From assembly GCA_964403325.1 (NCBI GenBank), contig CAYOFO010000060.1, positions 1-6,456 of the forward strand: a DNA stretch of 6,456 bases, in the 5' to 3' direction. Origin of the DNA: CAZQNF01 sp964403325. Lineage in GTDB: Bacteria > Patescibacteriota > Patescibacteriia > Magasanikbacterales > GWA2-37-8. Positions 1-4,992 of the stretch are shown in pieces; positions within the stretch are counted from its first letter, which is position 1; each line of letters starts with the position of its first letter. The notes under the pieces were generated by a model that was not told where the DNA came from, ran no database searches, and saw only the letters and a list, made by a program, of their open reading frames with translations. Both the position numbers and the translations under genes were made by a program.

Positions 1-747
1 GCTCACCGCCGCCCGCCGCGTCAGGCCGTAGCGGGCGATGGAGGTCGTGTCGCTGCTGGTGGCTGTCACCGCCCGCTGGTTGCCGCCGTCCTGGTAGACC
101 CCGTAGACGCTGTTGTAGAGCGTGTCCAGGGTGCGCTCGATGTCAGGCGCGGCCACGTCGATAAACCACTTGCGCGCCGCGTCGCCGCGCGGTCGGAAGT
201 GCAGGATCCGGTTCTCCCACACGCCCGCTTCCCACAGCCGCGGCGTGGACTGACTGACGCCCAGGATGCACAGCCTGTCGAGAATGTCAACCGGGAACTG
301 GTCTTCGTAGATTTCGGCCAGCGTCACGCCGGGGTTTTGCACCAGCACGGTGCTCGTGCTCATAAAGCTGTTGAGCGCACCCGCCGCCGCAATCAGCGCC
401 TGCACAATGGTGGAGGCCGTGACGCCGATGTGCGACACAGAGTAGGGCGCGGCGGCGTAGCCCCGGATGTAGCCCAGCGCGGTCAACCGCAGGCCGCCGG
501 GGGCAATCGCCACGTCTTCGAGCATTCCTTCCCACACCACGCCGCCCGCGAACGTCACCGCCAGATGCGGCAGGCCGGGCCGGTCATACAGATAGAACGA
601 TTGCCACAGGCCCAGCGGCACGAAGCACGAGAACGATGCGAAGCCGCGCTCGTTGGTCGAAAAGCGCACGTCCTGCGCGCGGCTGAGGTCAAGCAGCAGC
701 GGACCTGTAGGACTACCGTAGAGCGCAGCGCCGAGGCGTAGTTTCAT
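1..747 (-). CDS. Tal-like baseplate hub / tail-associated protein, N-terminal 249 residues (3' end beyond window)
   Basis: Reading from the ATG at 745-747 (MKLRLGAALYG...) the frame stays open for 249 codons to the left edge with no stop, so the gene continues outside the window. The ATG overlaps the stop of the upstream Dit-like gene as ATGA. No clear Shine-Dalgarno precedes it, which suggests translational coupling. Residues 60-100 have the pattern of an early hub beta-domain (F-A-G-G-V-V-W-E-G-M-L-E-D, then a G-Y-I-R-G-Y strand). Residues 210-218 (LYNSVYGVY) and 233-241 (D-T-T-S-I-A-R-Y-G) resemble the N-x-V...Y and D-x-x-S-I-x-x-Y-G segments common near the end of the N-terminal hub domain in siphoviral Tal and gp27-like proteins. 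In that family the protein closes the tail tube at the tip and may carry a C-terminal lysozyme or receptor-binding region, which cannot be seen here. The position straight after Dit supports the call. Function is inferred from pattern and order, not from a database match. Confidence 0.72.
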   Translation of the reverse strand, partial: MKLRLGAALYGSPTGPLLLDLSRAQDVRFSTNERGFASFSCFVPLGLWQSFYLYDRPGLPHLAVTFAGGVVWEGMLEDVAIAPGGLRLTALGYIRGYAAAPYSVSHIGVTASTIVQALIAAAGALNSFMSTSTVLVQNPGVTLAEIYEDQFPVDILDRLCILGVSQSTPRLWEAGVWENRILHFRPRGDAARKWFIDVAAPDIERTLDTLYNSVYGVYQDGGNQRAVTATSSDTTSIARYGLTRRAAVS

Positions 748-2162
748 TGGGGCACAAGGTAGCCCGGCCGCCGATAGAGCGTCCAGGTATTTGACAGCAC
801 CGCGTCGCTGCCGGAATTGGCTTGCCGGTATTCGTCGCCGTTCGCGCCAGTGCCGCCGCCGGTTGCCAGCAGCAGCAGGTCAACCGCCGCCTCTTTGGTC
901 ATAAAGATCGGGTCACCGGCGTAGGGGACCGGCTTAGTTGTGGTGCCCACGTCCGCCACGGGGTAAGTCAGCAGTTGATGATTAGCCAGCAAGGTACTTG
1001 TGCCCGCCGTGGCGTTAGTATCGGCGTCGGCCGGGCCAATGAGCGCGATGATCTGGGTACTCAGTGCGTCGGCCACAACCACCGTATCAATGTCCAGGCT
1101 GGAGGACGCCGCCGAGGCCGTGACTTCCAGGTAGACATAGTTCACGCCGCCGTCAATCGGCACGAGCCCCAAGAACACCCAACGCGGGTATTGCGTCGAA
1201 ACGGCCGGGACGGTCACTAGCGGCGTATAGGCCAGCTCCAGGTTGCTGTCGAGCCGGGCGCGGACATTGAAACTGACCGTCGTGGATGGCCGCACGTTGA
1301 TAAAAACAGCCGCCAGTTGCGGGTTGCCGGGGAACAGTGGGTTCATAATTGACCCGCTGAGGGCCGCCGTCGTGCCAGTCGGCGTATAGCGCAGCACGTT
1401 GGTATTGCGCGGGTTGGTCGAGCCGGAGGGCGTGACCGATGTAAAGCCGGTGGCCGTGCCGCCTTCCGCATTGCCCACGGCAAAGCGCGCGCCGCTGTCG
1501 CCGCCCGCCACCAGAATAAACCCGCCGTGATAGCGGGTGCCGGTGGCCTTGCCATAACCGAAATTGGTCAGCTTGACTTGCGTCGGGCTGGGCAGGGCCG
1601 TCGCGCCCGCGGCGAATGTCACCTGCGCAATGTCGCCGTTGCTTTCGCTGTCGGTTGGGGAAGTCTCTTCCGCCTGCAACCATTGCCCGCGCCGGGTGAG
1701 CGTGAGCACCACGCCTGAGATGACGTAGTTGAAACTCACGTCGGACCACTTGGGCGTGAGTTGCAGGCCCATGTCGCCCGCCGCGCCGCCGCCCAGAATG
1801 GCCGCCTGGAGGGGTGCGCTCGTGCTGCTGACCGTCGACCCGGCCGGCGCGAATTTCAAGAGCACGGCCGTCTCGTTCTCGCCGCGATACCACCTCGCCG
1901 CCTGTTCGAGCAGCTTTTGGAGCGTTGCCAGGTTCGCCAGCGCCAGCGCCGCCGTCGATCCGTTGACTTCGAGGCGCAGCGTTTCCACCACGTCGTCATA
2001 GGGCGTGACGCCCGCCAGCGGCGAGGTGCGTAGGCCCGCGATGGCCGGGGCCCAGCCCTCATCCACCAGCGGGTAGTTGCCCACCGAACCATCGCCCGCC
2101 TGAATTGTGACAGACGTAGTTCCATCGGTGATGACTAAGTACGGGTGTGTTTGGACGGCCAC
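744..2162 (-). CDS. Dit-like distal tail protein with large C-terminal jelly-roll-like region
   Basis: This 472-residue protein starts at GTG (2160-2162), placed by a strong GGAGG six bases upstream; the start directly abuts the tape measure stop. Residues 1-125 look like a distal tail N-terminal domain: beta strands around the sequence Y-L-V-I-T-D-G-T-T-S-V-T-I, then D-D-V-V-E-T-L-R-L-E-V, a helix L-A-T-L-Q-K-L-L-E-Q-A, and a strand ending in A-I-L-G-G-G. Residues 148-158 (I-S-G-V-V-L-T-L-T-R-R) form the returning strand. From about residue 180 to 365 the sequence is beta-rich, with a jelly-roll flavour ending in L-D-I-D-T-V-V-V-A-D, as many carbohydrate-binding modules end. A further beta region follows to the C-terminus. 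Classical Dit proteins are about 200-300 residues, so this one is enlarged. It would form the ring joining tail tube to tip and may bind the cell surface. The order tape measure, this gene, Tal is the main support; a general minor tail protein is the alternative. Confidence 0.68.
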   Translation of the reverse strand: MAVQTHPYLVITDGTTSVTIQAGDGSVGNYPLVDEGWAPAIAGLRTSPLAGVTPYDDVVETLRLEVNGSTAALALANLATLQKLLEQAARWYRGENETAVLLKFAPAGSTVSSTSAPLQAAILGGGAAGDMGLQLTPKWSDVSFNYVISGVVLTLTRRGQWLQAEETSPTDSESNGDIAQVTFAAGATALPSPTQVKLTNFGYGKATGTRYHGGFILVAGGDSGARFAVGNAEGGTATGFTSVTPSGSTNPRNTNVLRYTPTGTTAALSGSIMNPLFPGNPQLAAVFINVRPSTTVSFNVRARLDSNLELAYTPLVTVPAVSTQYPRWVFLGLVPIDGGVNYVYLEVTASAASSSLDIDTVVVADALSTQIIALIGPADADTNATAGTSTLLANHQLLTYPVADVGTTTKPVPYAGDPIFMTKEAAVDLLLLATGGGTGANGDEYRQANSGSDAVLSNTWTLYRRPGYLVPQ

Positions 2163-3872
2163 TTAGCTCCTCCGGGCGCCAGTGCGGCGGCGAATGTCGT
2201 CTTTGTTGAGCAGATCGGCCACGCCTTGCGCGCTCGCGCCGGCCGCGTTGATCGTGACATAGAACGTGTCACCGCCGCCGCCCCCGCCGCCGTTGCCGGG
2301 CTCGCCCAGCGGCGTAAACTGCGCCCGTTCCGGCCCAGCCTCGCCCGCGAGAAAGAGCGTCGGCTGCGTCACCAGCCAGTCGCCGCCGTCGGCCTGGGGG
2401 ATGGGGCCTTGCGGCGGCCCGGCGGGACCGCCATACTGGTTGCCGTTATTCACGAAGTTGGTGGTGACGGTGCTGGTCACGTTGGCGGGCACCGCCAGCA
2501 GCGCGGCCGTCAGCGCTTGCACGGCGGCCGTGTAGCCGTTGGCGGCCTCGGTGGCGCTAATCGTGCCGTCGTGGTTGGCGTCGTACTTCGCCTTGAGCGC
2601 GGGCAGCGCTTCATTCAGCGCCAGCACGCGCGTATCCACCAGACCCATGCTGATGCCGAGTTGCAGCGCGGCCTCGTCGCTCAAATTCATGGCCGCTTTG
2701 TTGAAAATCATCTTCTCGGTCAGGCCGCTCAACCCTTCGGCCAACAGATCGTTGATTTCCAGGTAGCCATAGGCTGTCGCCGTGGTGGCCGCCAATTGTT
2801 CGGCGGTCAATTCGAGCGACACGGCCATGCGGTCGTTGGCGCGCGTGGCCTCGTCTGTTTCGTAGCGCGTCAAGAACTGCGCTTCGGTCAACAGCCCCAG
2901 CCCGGCGGTAATATTCTTGTTGGCCTCGCCGCTCAGAACGGCGGCCCCGTGCAAATTCACCCAGGATTGATCTAGCTTTTGCGCGGCCACGGCGGCGGCC
3001 AGCACGCCCGCCACATACTCCTCGTAGGTCGTGGCTGTATCTTCAACGCGCGTAATCTGTTCGCCGTAGGCCGCGTTGATCTTGTCGGTCCACTGCATCA
3101 ACAGCAGCGCCGCCTGGGCCGCGTCGTTCAGGCCGGGGATAAGCCCTGTCCCCAACTCCTCGGCCAGTTCGCTGACGGCGTTTTGCAGCTTCGCCATGCT
3201 GCCCGCCAGCGTGTCGCCCGCCGCCTCGGCCGCGCCGCCGAACTCGCTCTCCAACTCGGCCAGGATGATGGCTTGCGCCCCAGCCGTGTCGCCCATCTCC
3301 ACCATCGCCTTGATGGCGTCCTTCTGGCCCTGGGTGAACGACACGCCGACTTTGGTCAGCGCCGTCACGCCCTTGATCGGGTCATTGAGCGCCTTGCCGA
3401 GCTGGATGGCGGTCGATTTCAGGTCCAGCCCTTCCAGGCTGCCGCCGTTCATCGCCACGGCCATATCGTTCATGGCGACGGTGGCGCGCTCAAACTGGTC
3501 GCCCTTGATCTCCTTGAAGGTCAAGAGCATGTTTTGGCCGGACTGGATCACGTCGTCGGCAATGCCCGTCATCTGCGACAGGTTGCCGGCCATGTTCGCC
3601 ACTTGCGCGGCCGTCAGCCCGGCCGCGCCGCCGGTGGCTTCGATGGTGCTTTCGGTCAGCGCCATGACGCGCTCGGCTTCCATCGCCTCATTGATGGCGA
3701 ATTTCAGCCCGGCCGTCACCGCGCCCAGCGCCGTGCCACCGGCCAGCGCGCCCAGCGCGCCCTTGAGCCCGCCAATGGTGCCGTTGAACTTCTCTAGCTC
3801 TTTGGTGGCGTCCTGCGTGCCGGTGCCGGTTTTCTTGGTGCGATAGGTGAGGGAGAGCGTACTATTCGACAT
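2163..3872 (-). CDS. Tail tape measure protein (569 aa)
   Basis: The start is ATG at 3870-3872, preceded by a weak GGGA six bases upstream and overlapping the upstream gene by 11 nt. The body is Ala/Gly-rich and mostly helical. Residues 31-62 form a Gly/Ala hydrophobic stretch (G-G-L-K-G-A-L-G-A-L-A-G-G-T-A-L-G-A-V). Residues 150-260 carry a typical tape measure segment: repeated AL..V and helix patterns, then L-A-G-S-M-A-K-L-Q-N-A-V-S-E-L-A-E-E-L-G and L-I-P-G-L-N-D. Residues 507-522 contain A-G-E-A-G-P-E-R-A, the GEAGPE motif common near tape measure C-termini, followed by a seven-Gly linker (528-534) and a short basic end (RRRTGARRS). An EF-hand loop lies at residues 431-442. The protein fixes tail length and is thought to sit inside the tube with the chaperones during assembly. 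It is short for the family; no lytic domain (peptidase, lysozyme) was recognised. The last codons contain the ribosome binding site of the Dit-like gene. Confidence 0.9.
   Translation of the reverse strand: MSNSTLSLTYRTKKTGTGTQDATKELEKFNGTIGGLKGALGALAGGTALGAVTAGLKFAINEAMEAERVMALTESTIEATGGAAGLTAAQVANMAGNLSQMTGIADDVIQSGQNMLLTFKEIKGDQFERATVAMNDMAVAMNGGSLEGLDLKSTAIQLGKALNDPIKGVTALTKVGVSFTQGQKDAIKAMVEMGDTAGAQAIILAELESEFGGAAEAAGDTLAGSMAKLQNAVSELAEELGTGLIPGLNDAAQAALLLMQWTDKINAAYGEQITRVEDTATTYEEYVAGVLAAAVAAQKLDQSWVNLHGAAVLSGEANKNITAGLGLLTEAQFLTRYETDEATRANDRMAVSLELTAEQLAATTATAYGYLEINDLLAEGLSGLTEKMIFNKAAMNLSDEAALQLGISMGLVDTRVLALNEALPALKAKYDANHDGTISATEAANGYTAAVQALTAALLAVPANVTSTVTTNFVNNGNQYGGPAGPPQGPIPQADGGDWLVTQPTLFLAGEAGPERAQFTPLGEPGNGGGGGGGDTFYVTINAAGASAQGVADLLNKDDIRRRTGARRS
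2169..2173 (-). promoter_or_regulatory. Ribosome binding site fixing the GTG start of the Dit-like gene
   Basis: GGAGG lies six bases before the GTG at 2160-2162, inside the final Arg-Arg-Ser codons of the tape measure gene. It supports the GTG start and shows that the two genes are translated in tandem. Confidence 0.75.
2547..2582 (-). other. EF-hand calcium-binding loop within the tape measure protein (residues 431-442)
   Basis: Codons for D-A-N-H-D-G-T-I-S-A-T-E match the canonical 12-residue EF-hand loop at every key place: D1, N3, D5, G6, Ile8, Ser9 and Glu12. Sequence predicted to be helical flanks it on both sides (A-L-P-A-L-K-A-K-Y before, A-A-N-G-Y-T-A-A-V-Q-A-L after), as in a helix-loop-helix EF-hand. 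Only one loop is visible. Calcium binding is inferred from family knowledge. It could also be a degenerate dockerin-like loop. Confidence 0.7.
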
Positions 3873-4296
3873 TGTCGGTCCCGTCTACCCGCAAGCGGGC
3901 CACAATACGTTCCAGCGCGGCGGCGAAAAGCGCCAGCACGGCCTCTTTTTGGCGCTTGCCCGCGCCACGCAGCCAGCCTTTTGTTTTCTTGCGGCTGCCG
4001 GCGTAGCGGTATTTGTTGCTGCTGTCCAAAGCGTAGCCATAGGGGAAATTGCCCGCCGTGGCACTGGCCGTCATGACGCCGCGCACTTCGTCGCCCGCCG
4101 CGAATTTGATTTCACCGCGCACACTGGCGTCAAGCTGGCCGCTGAGGTAAGGCGAGAAGGCGTGAATATCCACCAGCGTGAGCGCGATGGCCGGGCGCAT
4201 GGCGGCCGTAAACTCGGCTTTGGCAACCCGGTCAAAGTCTTTCAGCTTGCGGATTTGGGGCGTGATTTGCGGTGCTTCGACTTCGACTTTTATCAT
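3862..4296 (-). CDS. HK97 gp10-like small tail/head-tail protein (144 aa)
   Basis: The preferred start is the ATG at 4294-4296, giving 144 residues, because AAGGTG (4305-4310) lies eight bases before it. An in-frame TTG at 4300-4302 would sit only two bases from that site. The N-terminus (M-I-K-V-E-V-E-A-P) leads into a helix (V-A-K-A-E-F-T-A-A-M-R-P-A-I). Then comes A-F-S-P-Y-L-S-G-Q-L-D-A-S-V-R, which resembles the 'P-x-x-(T/S)-G-x-L-x-x-S' signature of HK97 gp10-like proteins. After that come N-F-P-Y-G-Y-A-L-D, in the place of the usual Y-A-x-x-x-E/D, a basic stretch S-R-K-K-T-K-G-W, and a C-terminal amphipathic helix. Gp10-like proteins act in head-tail joining or tail completion. It starts two bases after the frameshift product's stop and ends inside the tape measure gene. 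Its place downstream of the chaperone is unusual. Family assignment is by visible pattern only. Confidence 0.6.
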   Translation of the reverse strand: MIKVEVEAPQITPQIRKLKDFDRVAKAEFTAAMRPAIALTLVDIHAFSPYLSGQLDASVRGEIKFAAGDEVRGVMTASATAGNFPYGYALDSSNKYRYAGSRKKTKGWLRGAGKRQKEAVLALFAAALERIVARLRVDGTDNVE

Positions 4297-4298
4297 GG

Positions 4299-4981
4299 TC
4301 AATACACCTTGCGCGCATGGGCGGCGCGGATGGCTTGCTTCTTGGCTTCGATGGTTTGCATCCCCTGCCGCATGTTAGGTAACTCTGTCGCCAGCGCTAA
4401 GATCGGCTCCAAAATGTCGGGCGTCAGGTCGTCTACCTGCCAGGGCGCCACGAACGGCCCGCCCAACGTCCGGTTGATTAGCTGCGCCAGCAGAATGCCC
4501 CGCAGTGGCCCGGTGGCCGCGCCCCGACTGGCATAGGCCAGCAGGGCGCCACTCAGTTTTTTCGGAGGCCGCTCCGGTGCGCGTTGACCATCTGCACCGT
4601 CCGGCTGGTGAGCCAGCCGAACAGGTCCGGGTTGGCATCGTTGGACGACAGTTCCAGCACGTCGGCCTCGCTCCAGTGTGTGCCCGCGTCGGCGTGCTGG
4701 CTCCACAACTCGGCATAGAGCGCCGCCAGACCGCGCCCTACTTCGGTGAGTTCGGCGGCTAGCGCCTTTAGCTCTTCGCCCATCGGCGCGTCCCGGCCCA
4801 GCCGCTTGTTCGCCGCGTCGGCCCGCTGGCGCAGTTCACCATGCCGCACCAGCAGCGGCGCGGGCGGGTTGATCCACGCGTACACAATCGCCGGCGTCTT
4901 CCCGTCTTCCTGAAACTCCATCTCCGGCGCATACTCCGCCAGCGGGATGGGCCGGATGATCTTCGGCAAGTTGAGCTTCAC
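4299..4981 (-). CDS. Tail assembly chaperone G-T fusion made by -1 frameshift (227 aa)
   Basis: Translation starts at the GTG of the G gene and reads 142 codons to AAC at 4556-4558. It slips one base back on A AAA AAC, then continues with CTG at 4554-4556 for 85 more residues to TGA at 4299-4301. The T part starts L-S-G-A-L-L-A-Y-A and includes a helical region L-L-A-Q-L-I-N-R-T, then T-P-D-I-L-E-P-I-L-A-L-A-T-E-L, and a basic end A-H-A-R-K-V-Y. In lambda-like phages G and GT bind the tape measure protein and recruit tube subunits, then leave before the tail is complete. The T frame has no credible start of its own: its first ATG-type codon lies deep inside G without a ribosome binding site. 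Position between tube and tape measure genes, overlap in the -1 frame, and the slippery heptamer together make this call strong, although the G and T sequences themselves are not family-diagnostic to me. Confidence 0.85.
4305..4310 (-). promoter_or_regulatory. Ribosome binding site deciding the start of the gp10-like gene
   Basis: AAGGTG ends eight bases before ATG 4294-4296 but only two before the alternative in-frame TTG 4300-4302. The spacing favours the ATG. The site lies inside the last codons of the T frame, so the ribosomes reaching this junction are those that frameshifted. Confidence 0.65.
4513..4552 (-). promoter_or_regulatory. Predicted stem-loop downstream of the frameshift site
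   Basis: In the minus-strand RNA, GUGGC (4552-4548) pairs with GCCAC (4517-4513) and GCCC (4547-4544) pairs with GGGC (4524-4521), with a 3-nt bulge. U-G (4543-4542) pairs with G-C (4525-4526). CUGGC (4541-4537) pairs with GCCAG (4532-4528) round a CUAU tetraloop. That is about 16 pairs starting three bases after the heptamer. Such structures stall the ribosome and raise -1 slippage. The pairing was found by hand, not by folding software. Confidence 0.6.
4553..4981 (-). CDS. Tail assembly chaperone G, zero-frame product (142 aa)
   Basis: The start is GTG at 4979-4981, with AGGAG (4988-4992) six bases upstream. The nearby ATG at 4981-4983 is out of frame and is followed at once by TGA. The protein begins M-K-L-N-L-P-K-I-I-R-P-I-P-L. 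It has a strand-like V-Y-A-W-I-N-P-P segment (33-40), a charged helical middle (50-95), and a C-terminal region D-L-F-G-W-L-T-S-R-T-V-Q-M-V-N (119-133). It ends R-S-G-L-R-K-N at TGA 4553-4555, one codon after the slippery heptamer. Most ribosomes are expected to stop here, making the short chaperone in excess over the fusion, as known for lambda G and GT. The assignment depends on position and the frameshift site more than on recognisable motifs. Confidence 0.85.
   Translation of the reverse strand: MKLNLPKIIRPIPLAEYAPEMEFQEDGKTPAIVYAWINPPAPLLVRHGELRQRADAANKRLGRDAPMGEELKALAAELTEVGRGLAALYAELWSQHADAGTHWSEADVLELSSNDANPDLFGWLTSRTVQMVNAHRSGLRKN
4556..4562 (-). promoter_or_regulatory. -1 ribosomal frameshift slippery heptamer A AAA AAC
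   Basis: The G frame reads CGA AAA AAC TGA, so the heptamer A-AAA-AAC has the X-XXY-YYZ phase. Slipping back one base keeps AAA pairing at both tRNA positions and moves translation into the T frame, bypassing the stop. A GGAG motif (4572-4575) ends nine bases upstream, close to the spacing of the stimulatory Shine-Dalgarno-like site known in dnaX. It may instead be tied up in a small hairpin (CGGAG 4572-4576 with CTCCG 4563-4567). Confidence 0.88.
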
Positions 4982-4987
4982 ATGCGC

Positions 4988-4992
4988 TCCTA
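4988..4992 (-). promoter_or_regulatory. Ribosome binding site for the GTG start of chaperone G
   Basis: AGGAG lies six bases before GTG 4979-4981 and overlaps the TAG stop of the tail tube gene (4990-4992). It identifies GTG as the start rather than any internal ATG. Confidence 0.75.

Noticed and set aside
199..741. Plus-strand open frame of 180 codons at the left end
   Set aside because: It lies opposite the open Tal-like frame, which joins its upstream neighbour by an ATGA overlap and has hub-like motifs. The plus-strand product is Arg/Gln/His-rich, as expected for a shadow.
1153..1893. Minus-strand frame of 246 codons inside the Dit-like gene
   Set aside because: Its product is dominated by Arg, Gly and Gln without hydrophobic pattern, and it is fully nested in a better-supported gene with a strong ribosome binding site.
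2271..2291. GC-rich trinucleotide run that might act as a variable-length repeat
   Set aside because: It encodes the seven-Gly linker of the tape measure. The units are mixed Gly codons (GGC, GGG) rather than a pure repeat, so slippage-based variation is not supported.
2145..3846. Three long plus-strand open frames (about 256-276 codons) opposite the tape measure gene, and a similar one at 3847-4536
   Set aside because: They are antisense shadows of GC-rich coding sequence. They have odd composition (rich in Arg, His, Gly, Gln or in Ser, Ala), no ribosome binding sites, and lie opposite a gene with clear family motifs.
3888..3899. Small palindrome CCCGCAAGCGGG just before the tape measure start
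   Set aside because: It lies within coding sequence, has only a 4-5 bp stem and no U-run. Such palindromes are expected by chance in GC-rich DNA.
4375..4716. A third minus-strand frame of 113 codons overlapping both G and T
   Set aside because: It lies in neither the G nor the -1 frame, has no ribosome binding site and no plausible protein pattern. The slippery site directs ribosomes to the other frame.
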